DNA of 64,000 nucleotides from FEN-1191 sp964528845 (GCA_964528845.1 CAZGVE010000013.1:11930-75929); one strand, 5' to 3'; positions 51,244 to 61,584 are shown, counted from the stretch's first letter. The notes: generated by a model not told the origin, from the sequence alone. Numbers and translations: made by a program.

Positions 51244-52224
51244 TCACGCCGCTGCCAGCTGCGCCCAATGCCCGAAACCCAGACTTGCCACCGCGAATTG
51301 CGCGGCCGAGGACTCAGCCGCCATCAGCGCGGGCCGCAGCGGTGGGTCGACGGAATTCCGGGCGCAGTACCAGCCGAGGTGCTTGCGCGCCATCCGGACA
51401 CCGGTGTATTCGCCGTAGAACTCGTACAGGGATTCGAGGTGCTGAAGAATGATCTCTGTCTTTGCAGCACGCAAGAGTGGCGGCGCGATTTGACCCGACG
51501 CGAGATACGCATTGACATCGCGGAAGATCCATGGTGCGCCCTGCGCTGCACGACCGATCATTACTCCGTGCGCGCCCGTGAAATCAAGTACCGCACGCGC
51601 CTTTTGCGGCGTAACAATGTCGCCGTTCGCCAGCACGGTGATGGCGATGGCCTCGCGGGTCGCGCGAATCGTGTCGTATTCGGCCTCGCCGCGGAACAGG
51701 TCGGCGCGTGTTCGCCCGTGCACCGCCAGCGCTGCGACGCCGCACTGCTGTGCGATCCGCGCCACCTGCGGCGCATTGCGCCGCTCGTGCGCGACGCCGG
51801 TGCGCAGCTTCAACGTCACCGGCACGCTGACCGCGCGCACGACGGCAGCGAGGATGCGTTCGACCAGAGCTTCGTCGGCGAGCAGCGCCGAGCCGCAGTG
51901 GCGGTCGAACACCTTCTTGGCGGGACACCCCATGTTGATGTCGATGATCTGGGCGCCGAGTTCGACGCTGGCGCGCGCTGCCTGCGCGAGCTGTACGGGA
52001 TCCGCGCCGGCAAGTTGCACGACACGCGGCTCGCTCTCGCCCTGATGGTCTAAGCGGCGACGTGACTTTTCGGTGCCCCACAGCCGCTGATCCGCGTGCA
52101 GCATCTCAGCCGGCGCGAGTCCGGCGCCGAGCCGGCGGCAGATTTCACGGAACGGCCGGTCGGTGACGCCCGCCATCGGCGCGAGCACGGCGGGGGAGCT
52201 GAGCGCGTAGTGCGCGATGCGCAT
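51244..52224 (-). CDS. dusB: tRNA-dihydrouridine synthase B
   Basis: DusB reduces uridine in the tRNA D-loop using FMN. The opening PAVLAPMAGVTDRPFREI, the catalytic Cys in NMGCPAKKV, the HGRTRADLF segment and VMIGRAAQGAPWIF match the family. The ATG at 52224 gives 326 residues; the frame is open upstream but overlaps the zinc-ribbon gene. Fis lies 41 bases downstream, as in E. coli. Confidence 0.95.
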   Translation of the reverse strand: MRIAHYALSSPAVLAPMAGVTDRPFREICRRLGAGLAPAEMLHADQRLWGTEKSRRRLDHQGESEPRVVQLAGADPVQLAQAARASVELGAQIIDINMGCPAKKVFDRHCGSALLADEALVERILAAVVRAVSVPVTLKLRTGVAHERRNAPQVARIAQQCGVAALAVHGRTRADLFRGEAEYDTIRATREAIAITVLANGDIVTPQKARAVLDFTGAHGVMIGRAAQGAPWIFRDVNAYLASGQIAPPLLRAAKTEIILQHLESLYEFYGEYTGVRMARKHLGWYCARNSVDPPLRPALMAAESSAAQFAVASLGFGHWAQLAAA

Positions 52225-52238
52225 CGACACGTCGGGCT

Positions 52239-53336
52239 CTAGGGCTTGCTGGCCGCGAGCGCGGCGGCGCCGGCGAGCGTATCGCCCGCGCAGCGCACCT
52301 GGCCTTGCAGCAGCAGGCACACGTCGAGTTCGAAGCTCGCGCTGTCGCTGCCTGGATCTCGCACGGTGATCTGGCTGTCGACACGCTGGTCGCGTCCCAG
52401 GAAGGCGGGCAGAGTCTGGCCGCGTGGCGCGTATTCCTGCGGCGCGAGCTCGCGCGCGGCGATACGCTTGCCATAGCGATCGAGCAGCGTGAGGCGCAGC
52501 AGCGGCATGGGCTGCGCGCGCGTCGCGTGATTCGCAAGGCTGAGGCGCACGTGAATGGCATGGCCGTCGGCGGGATCGACCACTGCGCCCTGCTGGCGCA
52601 CGTCGTACGCTCCCAAGTCCCAGTGCGGATGGAGCGGCATTCCAAGGGACCCGTAGAGGTGTCCGATCGGACCGCTCCACAGCGGAGACTGCGCCAGGGC
52701 GTCGCGCCAGTGATGCACCGCCTGCGCGACCAGCAGCAGCGCGAGTGCGGCGCTGCCACTGATCCAGAGCCAACGGTGGGCGCCCGGGCGCGCAAGCGCG
52801 GCCGGTGCGAACTCCAGCGACGTCGCTTCGGCATCGGCTGTAGCCAGCGGTGCGTCCGGTGCTTCCGCTACCCGCGCCGGTTCGGCCGGTGCGCGCAGTT
52901 CGTGTGCGGGCACGCCCAGGCGCAGCGTCAGTGCCTCGAGCTCGCTGTCCACGGATTCCTCCGGCACGAACTCCTCGGTCTGAGTGATCGCATCGCCCTC
53001 GAGCAGGATGGTCTCGAAGGTACCTGTGCCTTCGGCTCGCGAGGACTCGTTCTCAATCGAACCGTCGAAGGACAGCTCTGTGGCCAGGTGGGTCTGCGGA
53101 CCATCGGCGGGCAGCGCCTGAGAGTGCGTCGGCGCGGCCGCGGCGTCGGCCGGCGCGGGCTGACCTGCGATCGCTGACTGGGATGCCGGGGCAGGTTCGG
53201 TCGGCTCCTCGCTCAGGGTCAGCAGCGCATTGAAGACATTGGCGCAGCGGCCGCAGCGCACATACCCCTGGCCGACCCGCAGGTCATTGGCTGTGACCGC
53301 GAGCGTAAGGGTGCATTTAGGGCAGACAGTGAACAT
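52239..53336 (-). CDS. Zinc-ribbon DUF3426 membrane protein
   Basis: The 365-residue protein starts with an MJ0042-type zinc ribbon (CPKC near 5-8 and CGRC near 27-30). An acidic, Ala/Pro-rich linker of about 140 residues follows, then one membrane helix (WLWISGSAALALLLVAQAVHHW), and a periplasmic DUF3426 domain with LRLTLLDRYGKRIAARELAPQEY. The ATG at 53336 places the ribbon at the N-terminus. Its place between prmA and dusB is conserved, but its role is unknown. Confidence 0.9.
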   Translation of the reverse strand: MFTVCPKCTLTLAVTANDLRVGQGYVRCGRCANVFNALLTLSEEPTEPAPASQSAIAGQPAPADAAAAPTHSQALPADGPQTHLATELSFDGSIENESSRAEGTGTFETILLEGDAITQTEEFVPEESVDSELEALTLRLGVPAHELRAPAEPARVAEAPDAPLATADAEATSLEFAPAALARPGAHRWLWISGSAALALLLVAQAVHHWRDALAQSPLWSGPIGHLYGSLGMPLHPHWDLGAYDVRQQGAVVDPADGHAIHVRLSLANHATRAQPMPLLRLTLLDRYGKRIAARELAPQEYAPRGQTLPAFLGRDQRVDSQITVRDPGSDSASFELDVCLLLQGQVRCAGDTLAGAAALAASKP

Positions 53337-53404
53337 CGGTGGGTGGCCGTTTCCTTCGTGGTTCCCAGGTCTGCCGCTGCGAATGCCCGGATGACAGGGT
53401 CTGC

Positions 53405-54280
53405 TCAGCGGCGCGTTCCGCACAGCGCAGCCCAACCCCCGGCGTCGCGATACGGCTGCATATCAAACCATGCCGAGTAGTGCGCCGTCACGGTGGTGGC
53501 CTCGTCGGCCAGGATGCCGCACAGCAGGATGCGACCACCGGCGACCACCAGCTCGGCAAAGCGCGGCGCCAGGGCGCACAGCACGTCGCACAGGATGTTG
53601 GCCAGCAGCAGTTCGGCATTGGACGGCAATTCCGCGTCCCGTTCGCAGATCCGCAGCCGGTCTGCGACGCCGTTGTCCATCGCATTCTCATGGGTCGCCG
53701 TCAACGCCTGCGGATCGATGTCGAAGCAGTGCGCGCGGCGCGCGCCGAGTTTGAGTGCCGCGATCGCGAGTACGCCTGAGCCGCAGCCGTAGTCGATCAG
53801 TTCGCGCCCGGCGAGATCCGCCCCATCGAGCCAGTGCAGGCACAGCGCCGTGCTAGCGTGCGTGCCGGTGCCGAACGCGAGTCCCGGGTCCAGGCGGACG
53901 ACGGTCGCACCGACCGCCTCGACCGACTCATGCCGTGGGCAGATCCACAGCCGGCGTCCGAACCGCATGGCATGAAAATCCCGCAACCATTCGCGTTCCC
54001 AGGCGCGATCGGCCAGCGCACGGGCGCACAGCCGCTGCGGGTCGATGCCGAGGGCCTGTGCCAGCGCGCGCAGCAGCGCCGGATCGGCGCACGAGGCGGG
54101 GTAAAGCGCCTGCACGCGGGTGGCCGGCCAGAGCCGAATCTCACCGGCACGCGGCTCGTATACGGCGTCGTCGCGAGCGTCGCTGTAGCTCACACTGAGC
54201 GCACCCAGTGCGATGCAGGCGTGTTCGGCCTGGTCCGGGTCCATCCCGTCGAGCGCGAAACTCAGTTCCAGGAACGGCAC
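53405..54280 (-). CDS. prmA: Ribosomal protein L11 methyltransferase
   Basis: PrmA methylates L11 using S-adenosylmethionine. The N-terminal substrate domain is followed by LAFGTGTHASTALCL, the SAM motif LIDYGCGSGVLAIAALKLGA, FDIDPQAL, and the catalytic-loop LLANILCDVL. It is 291 residues. The start is GTG at 54280, 30 bases after accC. Confidence 0.95.
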   Translation of the reverse strand: MPFLELSFALDGMDPDQAEHACIALGALSVSYSDARDDAVYEPRAGEIRLWPATRVQALYPASCADPALLRALAQALGIDPQRLCARALADRAWEREWLRDFHAMRFGRRLWICPRHESVEAVGATVVRLDPGLAFGTGTHASTALCLHWLDGADLAGRELIDYGCGSGVLAIAALKLGARRAHCFDIDPQALTATHENAMDNGVADRLRICERDAELPSNAELLLANILCDVLCALAPRFAELVVAGGRILLCGILADEATTVTAHYSAWFDMQPYRDAGGWAALCGTRR

Positions 54281-54310
54281 GGAGGTTCCAGACAGGACAC
54301 GGGCGCGGGG

Positions 54311-55654
54311 TTACTTGAGTCCCAGGCGACGCTCGAGGTAGTGGATATCGAGCGCACCCGTCTGGAATGCGCTATGCGCGAGTATTTCCTGATGCAGCGC
54401 AATATTGGTCTTGATGCCCTCGACCACCAGTTCGGCGAGCGCGTTGCGCATGCGCGCGATGGCCGTGTCGCGCGAGTCCCCGTGTGCGATCAGCTTGCCG
54501 ATCATCGAATCGTAGTACGGTGGCACGTTGTAGCCCGAGTAAACGTGGCTGTCGACGCGGATCCCTGGGCCGCCCGGCGGGTGCCAGAGCTTGACCGGCC
54601 CGGGCGAGGGCACGAAGGTGCGGGCATCCTCGGCGTTGATCCGACACTCGATCGCGTGGCCCCGCACCTGCACATCGGCCTGGGAGTACGGCAGCTTTTC
54701 GCCGGCGGCGATCTTCAGCTGAGCCTTGACCAGGTCGATGCCCGTGACCAGCTCGGTCACCGGATGCTCCACCTGGATACGGGTGTTCATTTCGATGAAG
54801 TAGAACTCACCGTCCTGGTATAGGAATTCGAGCGTACCCGCACTGCGGTAGCCGACCGCGCGGCAGGCCTCGACGCAGCGTTCGCCCATCTGCCGGCGCT
54901 GCTTGGCGGTGATGCCGGGGGCGGGCGCTTCCTCGATCACCTTCTGGTGCCGGCGCTGCATCGAACAGTCGCGCTCGCCCAGACTCAGCACGTTGCCGAA
55001 GTGATCGCCGAGGATCTGGAATTCGATGTGTCGCGGACGCTCGAGGAATTTCTCCATGTACACCGTGTCATTGCCGAAGGCCGCGAGGGCCTCCGTCTTG
55101 GTCACGGCGATCGAACTGAGCAGCGCCCCCTCGGCGTGCACCACGCGCATGCCGCGGCCGCCGCCGCCGCCGGAGGCCTTGATGATCACCGGATAGCCGA
55201 TGTCGCGCGCAATGCGCAGGTTCTCTTCCGGTTTGTCCCCGAGCGCGCCGTCCGAGCCCGGAACGCACGGCACCTTGTGACGGTGCATGACCTCGATGGC
55301 CGAGACCTTGTCGCCCATCAGCCGGATCGTGTCCGCCTTCGGACCAATGAAGGTAAAGCCGCTCTTTTCGACGCGCTCGGCGAAATCCGCATTCTCCGAC
55401 AGGAAGCCATAGCCCGGATGGATCGCCACCGAGTCCGTGACTTCCGCGGCGCTGATGATCGCCGGCATATTCAGGTAGCTCAGCGCGGAGGCCGGCGGGC
55501 CGATGCAGACCGATTCGTCCGCGAGCAGCACGTGCTTGAGACTCGCGTCCGCGGTCGAATGCACCGCGACCGTCTTGATGCCGAGCTCGCGGCACGCGCG
55601 CAGGATACGCAGCGCGATTTCGCCGCGATTGGCGATGAGGACCTTCTCGAGCAT
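54311..55654 (-). CDS. accC: Acetyl-CoA carboxylase, biotin carboxylase subunit
   Basis: AccC carboxylates the biotin of AccB for fatty-acid synthesis. The start MLEKVLIANRGEIALR at 55654 gives 447 residues, the standard length, whereas the open frame to 55789 overlaps accB. The ATP-grasp glycine loop KASGGGGGRGM, FLERPRHIEFQI, and the catalytic FIEMNTRIQVEHPVTE are present. The gap to accB is eight bases. Confidence 0.97.
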   Translation of the reverse strand: MLEKVLIANRGEIALRILRACRELGIKTVAVHSTADASLKHVLLADESVCIGPPASALSYLNMPAIISAAEVTDSVAIHPGYGFLSENADFAERVEKSGFTFIGPKADTIRLMGDKVSAIEVMHRHKVPCVPGSDGALGDKPEENLRIARDIGYPVIIKASGGGGGRGMRVVHAEGALLSSIAVTKTEALAAFGNDTVYMEKFLERPRHIEFQILGDHFGNVLSLGERDCSMQRRHQKVIEEAPAPGITAKQRRQMGERCVEACRAVGYRSAGTLEFLYQDGEFYFIEMNTRIQVEHPVTELVTGIDLVKAQLKIAAGEKLPYSQADVQVRGHAIECRINAEDARTFVPSPGPVKLWHPPGGPGIRVDSHVYSGYNVPPYYDSMIGKLIAHGDSRDTAIARMRNALAELVVEGIKTNIALHQEILAHSAFQTGALDIHYLERRLGLK

Positions 55655-55662
55655 CGCCGCGG

Positions 55663-56154
55663 CTATTCGATCACGAACAGCGGCTGGCCGAATTCGACCG
55701 GCTCGCCGTTCTGCACCAGGATGGCCTTGATCCTGCCGGTCTTCTCCGACTCGATCTGATTCATCATCTTCATGGCTTCGATGATGCACAGCACCTGGCC
55801 GACCTTCACCTCGTCGCCGATCTCGACGAAGGCCTTGGCGCCGGGGGAAGCCGAGGCGTAGTACGTGCCGACCATCGGTGCCGTCACGAGATTCTGCGCG
55901 GCAGCAGCACTTGCCGGTACACCCGCATTCGGCGCGGCGGACGACTCGATCGGGGTCGGCAGGCTCGCGAGCGCCGGTGCTGCAACAGCGGGTGCGCTGA
56001 AAGGCTGTTGTGGCGTGCCCATGTAGGTCACCGCTGGCTGCCCTGGCAGCACCCGCGCGATGCGCAGGGTCTCCTCTCCCTCCTTGATTTCTATCTCCGC
56101 GATGCCCGACTCCTCGAGCAGCTCGATCATCTTCTTGATCTTTCGAATATCCAT
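55663..56154 (-). CDS. accB: Biotin carboxyl carrier protein of acetyl-CoA carboxylase
   Basis: AccB carries the biotin for AccC and the carboxyltransferase. The biotinylation motif EAMKMMNQIE places the lysine at residue 129. The N-terminal MDIRKIKKMIELLEESG, an Ala/Pro linker (55-90) and TAPMVGTYYAS-PGAK follow the E. coli pattern. It is 163 residues and heads the accB-accC-prmA operon. Confidence 0.97.
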   Translation of the reverse strand: MDIRKIKKMIELLEESGIAEIEIKEGEETLRIARVLPGQPAVTYMGTPQQPFSAPAVAAPALASLPTPIESSAAPNAGVPASAAAAQNLVTAPMVGTYYASASPGAKAFVEIGDEVKVGQVLCIIEAMKMMNQIESEKTGRIKAILVQNGEPVEFGQPLFVIE

Positions 56155-56459
56155 CAGGAAGCTCCGGTCATTGGGCGCTGCCGCCGTCCGATCCGCCGGC
56201 TCTTTAAGAACCGGCCGCGCCGAGGTGGCACTTAACCTAAAATCCCCGTGGCGCCTTGCCGTAGCGGTCTGCTCACGGTGGGCCGGCCAGTCAGGCCACG
56301 TTGCCGCGCCTGTCCCGTCTCTGGGCGCAGAATGTACCCAATATGCGGCGATTTGCCTAATTTGTGGTCGAATTCACTCGATCCTGCAGCCAACGTGCGC
56401 CGCCCGGCAAGGGCGCAATGTTGCGTGCATGTCGCGAATCTGCGACGGATTTTGGGCTG
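56155..56459. other. Intergenic gap between tlpA-like gene and accB
   Basis: This 305-base region has no supported gene on either strand. It must hold the accB promoter (minus strand); a weak TACATT -10 lies near 56330-56337, where CATATTGGGTACATT reads on that strand, but no good -35 is seen. In related gammaproteobacteria this slot, between dsbD and accB, is occupied by aroQ (type II dehydroquinase), of which I see no recognisable trace here. Confidence 0.55.
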
Positions 56460-57146
56460 CTATGGGTTGTTCTGTTGCGACTTCGCGCGCTCGGCCGCGA
56501 GCGCCACCAGCCGCGCGCGCAGCTGCTCGCGCGCTGCCGCCAGCTCGAGCTGGCCGGCGTCGACCGCCAGTACTGCCGTCAGGATGTCGCGAGCTTCTTC
56601 CCTGTATAGCTCGCCGACCTTGACGGCGACGATCCGCCCCCGGGAGTCGGCGAACACAGAGAACGGCAGCACCGGCTCCATACCGAACTGGCCGATACTC
56701 GAGAGGCCGTCCTGCTCTGCGATCAGTACCGGGTAGGGCACTGTTGTCGTATGCAGGAATGCACGCACCGCCGGGCCGAAGTCCACAGCCACACCGACGA
56801 TCTCGAGGCCATTGGCGTGATACTGGCGTCGCAGACGGCCGAGCAGCGGCATCTCGCGTCGGCAGGGGGGGCACCAGGTCGCCCAGAAATTCACGATCAG
56901 CGGATGCCCGAAGTACTCGTGCAGCGCATGGTGCTGGCCTTGCGGGTCCGGAAGCGTCATGTCCGGCACGTCGGTCGGGATGGGACGCAGCGCCGGCTCC
57001 TCTGCCGGGGTCTGCGGGGCTGGAGCTACGGCGAGCGCCGGGCGCAACGGCGCCCTGGGCTGCAGCAGGCGATAGGACAGATAGCCCGCCGCCAGTCCGC
57101 CCAGACCCACGAGCGTGAGCGTGAGCGCGGCGCGGCCCAGGTGCAT
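56460..57146 (-). CDS. TlpA/ResA-like thiol-disulfide oxidoreductase
   Basis: A membrane-anchored periplasmic thioredoxin: an N-terminal helix (LTLTLVGLGGLAAGYLSYRLL), a proline-rich linker, then LIVNFWATWCPPCRREMP with the CPPC active site near residue 92, and a cis-Pro region PVLPFSVFADSRGR. A C-terminal helical tail of about 50 residues follows. The ATG at 57146 gives 228 residues; a TTG at 57158 overlapping the dsbD stop is an alternative. It is directly downstream of dsbD, a likely electron donor. Confidence 0.88.
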   Translation of the reverse strand: MHLGRAALTLTLVGLGGLAAGYLSYRLLQPRAPLRPALAVAPAPQTPAEEPALRPIPTDVPDMTLPDPQGQHHALHEYFGHPLIVNFWATWCPPCRREMPLLGRLRRQYHANGLEIVGVAVDFGPAVRAFLHTTTVPYPVLIAEQDGLSSIGQFGMEPVLPFSVFADSRGRIVAVKVGELYREEARDILTAVLAVDAGQLELAAAREQLRARLVALAAERAKSQQNNP

Positions 57147-57154
57147 GGCGCCGC

Positions 57155-59068
57155 TCAACCGGTCGCGAACGCCTGGTGCAGCAGCGCCGCGAACTGCGCG
57201 GCTTTCATGTAGCCGACCACGCGGAAGGCCTGCTGCTCGCGGCCGCTCGCATCATAGAGTGCAATCGTGGGCGGCCCGAAGATCCGGAATTCATGCAGCA
57301 GCGCCTGGTCATCGGAGCTGTTGGCGGTCACGTTCGCGCGCAGCAGCCGTACCGACTGCAGCGCGCGGCGCACCTGCGGGTCCGTGAACGTGTAGCGCTG
57401 CATCTCCTTGCACGAGGTACACCAGTCCGCGTCGATATCGAGCAGTACGGCCTGATGCGCGGCCGCCGCGGCCTGCACCTGTGCGCGCAGGTCCGCCACA
57501 CTCGCGACCGCGTGGAATTCGAGCGCATCGGTGCGGGAATCCGCGCTCGCGAGCGGTTGCAGCGGATCCTCGGCGCCGCGCGCCGCGCCAATCAGCAGCG
57601 CGACTGCGTACAGAGCAGCCAGCACGGCGCCGCCGCGCGTGAGCCACAGGCCGGCACGCGCCCGTGCGCCCGCGAAATCCCAGCACACGACGGCGGCCGC
57701 AACTGCGGGAATGGCGAACAGCAGCAGCGTCGCGCGCGCCGGCACGATGCGCGCGAGCATCCATGCCGCCATGGCAAGCATCAGAACGCCAAACAGACGC
57801 TTTACGCCGTCCATCCAGGCGCCAGCGCGCGGCAGCCACCGACCTGCGGAGCTGCCCACGACGAGCAGCGGCGCGCCCATTCCCAGGCTCATCGCGAATA
57901 GCGCCGCGCCGCCGCGGAACATGTCGCCGGTCTGTCCGATCACGATCAGTGCGGCGACCAGTACCGGACCGACGCAAGTGGTCACGATCAGCGCTGAGAG
58001 CATGCCCATCACCCCGACGCCGAGGAAGCTGCCGCTGCGCTGGCGATTGCTGACCTGCGCCAGGCGCGACTGCACGAACGAGGGCATCTGCACCGTGAAC
58101 AGCCCGAACATCGCGAACGCCATGGCCACGAACAGCGCCGCGAACAGCATGATGATCCACGGCTGCTGGAAGATCGCCTGTACCTGCTTGCCGGCCGCGG
58201 CGCACGCGACTCCGGTCGCGGTGTAGGTGATGGCCATCCCGAGCACATAGGTCAGTGACAGCACGAAGGCGCGCATGGTGGTCACGCGATGGCCAGTCCC
58301 GACGATCAGGCCGGACAGGATCGGCACCATCGGCAGCACGCACGGCGTGAACGCGAGCAGCAGACCGCCGAGGAAGAACTCCAGCAGCACCTGCAGCAGA
58401 TTCCCGGAGCGCAGCAGCAGCGCCAGCCGGTCCTGCTCCGAAACGTACTGGCCGCCCGCGGCGCGGCCGTCCGCTGCGGCTCCGTTCGCGGCGGTGCCTC
58501 CCGCTGCGGCGCCGCCCGCTGCGGCGCTGGGCGCCACGCCGCTGGCAGCGCTGCCCGCACCGCCCGCACCGCCGGACAGATCCAATGACAGCGTGCGTGT
58601 AATCGGGGGATAGCACAGGCCGGCCTCCGCGCAGCCTTGGTAGGTCACGCTGATGTCCAGTGGCTGCGCCGCGGTACCGAGCACGGGTATGAGCGCGATG
58701 AGTTCCTGGTGATAGATGACCTGCTTGCCAAAGTACTCGTCAGACTTGACCTGACCCGGCGGAAACTGCGGCGCTCCAATGCGCGCCGGCGTTTGAGCAC
58801 TCTCCACGTGGATCCGGTCGCGGTACAGGTAATAGCCGGGCGCGATGACCCAGTCGAGGCGCACCTGTTGCGCGCCGCTCGCACCCGTCGTGGTGGTGGC
58901 ATTGAAATGGAATGCCTGGTCAGGGGGCAGGAAATCCTCCCCGGAGCGCGCGCTGCGCGACTGGTCCAGCACGGCGTCCAGGTCGCTGCGACTGGCCGCT
59001 CCTGCGGGCGGGGCGAGCAGCCACAGTCCCACCAGTGCCGTCAGGCAGCCGGTCTTGATATCGTGCAT
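57155..59068 (-). CDS. dsbD: Thiol:disulfide interchange protein DsbD
   Basis: DsbD moves electrons from cytoplasmic thioredoxin to periplasmic partners. From ATG at 59068 (GAGGAG upstream) the 637 residues show a signal peptide (1-25) and an N-terminal domain with Cys146 and Cys152 (QGCAEAGLCYPP). An unusual Ala/Gly linker follows (about 168-200), then eight membrane segments with TPCVLPMVP and TTCVGPVLVA, and a C-terminal thioredoxin domain with DADWCTSCKEM. It heads the long minus-strand run down to purD. Confidence 0.95.
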   Translation of the reverse strand: MHDIKTGCLTALVGLWLLAPPAGAASRSDLDAVLDQSRSARSGEDFLPPDQAFHFNATTTTGASGAQQVRLDWVIAPGYYLYRDRIHVESAQTPARIGAPQFPPGQVKSDEYFGKQVIYHQELIALIPVLGTAAQPLDISVTYQGCAEAGLCYPPITRTLSLDLSGGAGGAGSAASGVAPSAAAGGAAAGGTAANGAAADGRAAGGQYVSEQDRLALLLRSGNLLQVLLEFFLGGLLLAFTPCVLPMVPILSGLIVGTGHRVTTMRAFVLSLTYVLGMAITYTATGVACAAAGKQVQAIFQQPWIIMLFAALFVAMAFAMFGLFTVQMPSFVQSRLAQVSNRQRSGSFLGVGVMGMLSALIVTTCVGPVLVAALIVIGQTGDMFRGGAALFAMSLGMGAPLLVVGSSAGRWLPRAGAWMDGVKRLFGVLMLAMAAWMLARIVPARATLLLFAIPAVAAAVVCWDFAGARARAGLWLTRGGAVLAALYAVALLIGAARGAEDPLQPLASADSRTDALEFHAVASVADLRAQVQAAAAAHQAVLLDIDADWCTSCKEMQRYTFTDPQVRRALQSVRLLRANVTANSSDDQALLHEFRIFGPPTIALYDASGREQQAFRVVGYMKAAQFAALLHQAFATG

Positions 59069-59167
59069 GGCGCTCCTCGCGCGGGGAAGCTGATCAGAGG
59101 GCATGGATCGTCTCAAAGTTACCTGCCCGCCGGCCGTGCCGGGGTACTCAATCCTTGAACCCGGCCA

Positions 59168-59183
59168 TCAATTCAAGAATTGA
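59168..59183. promoter_or_regulatory. Perfect palindrome over a -35-like TTGACT, dsbD-groES gap
   Basis: The arms TCAATTC (59168-59174) and GAATTGA (59177-59183) are exact reverse complements around AA. The palindrome overlaps TTGACT (59180-59185), which is followed at 15 bases by TACAGT (59201-59206), a possible second plus-strand promoter for groESL. It is 100 bases upstream of dsbD on the other strand, so it could also control that gene. Confidence 0.4.
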
Positions 59184-59273
59184 CTTTACATTCAGCATTT
59201 TACAGTGATTGCGGCGCCATCGGGCACCGGACCGATCCTGCAGTGTGGAGCGCCAGCGTGCGCGGGGCAGCCC

Positions 59274-59301
59274 TTGCAACCGCCACCGTAGAGGGTATTA
59301 T
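59274..59301 (+). promoter_or_regulatory. groESL promoter, sigma70-type
   Basis: A -35 TTGCAA (59274-59279) and -10 TATTAT (59296-59301) are separated by 16 bases. Transcription would start near 59308, inside the CIRCE operator. The usual sigma32 pattern (CTTGAA with CCCCAT) is not seen. Confidence 0.7.
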
Positions 59302-59327
59302 TAGCAGCCACCAAGGGAGAGTGCTAA
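59301..59327. promoter_or_regulatory. CIRCE operator (HrcA site)
   Basis: TTAGCAGCC, nine bases, then GAGTGCTAA matches the CIRCE consensus TTAGCACTC-N9-GAGTGCTAA with a perfect right arm and two changes in the left. It overlaps the start site of the groESL promoter, the normal position for repression by HrcA, whose gene is not in the window. Confidence 0.85.
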
Positions 59328-59343
59328 CACTTTCCGGTGGCGG

Positions 59344-59362
59344 GCGACCCCCCAAGGGTCGC
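59344..59362 (+). promoter_or_regulatory. groESL leader hairpin
   Basis: GCGACCC (59344-59350) pairs exactly with GGGTCGC (59356-59362) around CCCAA in the predicted 100-base untranslated leader of groES. There is no T-run. It may stabilise the mRNA or be left after processing. Confidence 0.4.
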
Positions 59363-59413
59363 GGTAGCAAGAAATATTCTAGTAGATCAACAGCGAATTA
59401 AGGAGTGGTATCC

Positions 59414-59707
59414 ATGAAGATTCGTCCTCTTCATGACCGCGTGATCGTGAAGCGCCTCGAGGAAGAGCGCACTTCACCCGGCGGCATCGTGATTCCCGAT
59501 ACGGCGGCAGAGAAGCCCATCCAGGGCAAGATCGTCGCGGTCGGCAAGGGCAAGATTCTTGAAGACGGGCAGGTGCGTCCGCTCGACGTGAAGGTCGGCG
59601 ACAAGATCCTGTTCGGCAAGTACAGCGGCACGGAAGTGAAGGTCGAAGGCGAGGACCTCGTGGTAATGCGCGAGGAAGACGTCATGGCCGTCATCGAAGG
59701 CAAGTAA
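59414..59707 (+). CDS. groES: Co-chaperonin GroES
   Basis: GroES caps the GroEL chamber. The 97 residues include IRPLHDRVIVKRLEEER, the mobile loop TSPGGIVIPDTAAEKP, and GDKILFGKYSGTEV. The ATG at 59414 has AAGGAG at 59400-59405; the frame's earlier start at 59405 lies on top of this ribosome site and is rejected. groEL follows after 20 bases. Confidence 0.98.
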   Translation: MKIRPLHDRVIVKRLEEERTSPGGIVIPDTAAEKPIQGKIVAVGKGKILEDGQVRPLDVKVGDKILFGKYSGTEVKVEGEDLVVMREEDVMAVIEGK

Positions 59708-59727
59708 ACATCTCGAGGACTACAGCA

Positions 59728-61362
<1,635 letters not shown>

Positions 61363-61400
61363 GCCTCAAGCGCTTACCCATCCGTACAGAGAAGCCAAGA

Positions 61401-61429
61401 GGGGCCGGACATTCGTCCGGCCCCTTTTT
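61401..61429 (+). terminator. groESL intrinsic terminator
   Basis: GGGGCCGGAC (61401-61410) pairs perfectly with GTCCGGCCCC (61415-61424) around ATTC, followed by five T residues. It lies 38 bases after the groEL stop. Confidence 0.93.
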
Positions 61430-61549
61430 ATTGGCGCCGGAAGTCCCGTGTGCTGCGCCGCGGCGCCGCCCGGCCGGAGCGGCGATGGCCGCGCATCGGG
61501 CCCGTCTACTGATGCGGCCGCGGTAATGTACAAGTAACGAATGGTTCAC

Positions 61550-61577
61550 TTTACAAACGAAATATTCGGCGTATATT
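61550..61577 (+). promoter_or_regulatory. Promoter of the candidate small RNA
   Basis: A -35 TTTACA (61550-61555) and -10 TATATT (61572-61577) are 16 bases apart in a strikingly AT-rich patch within GC-rich DNA. The start would be near 61585. The next protein gene begins 245 bases further on, beyond a terminator. Confidence 0.7.
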
Positions 61578-61584
61578 TGACCTC

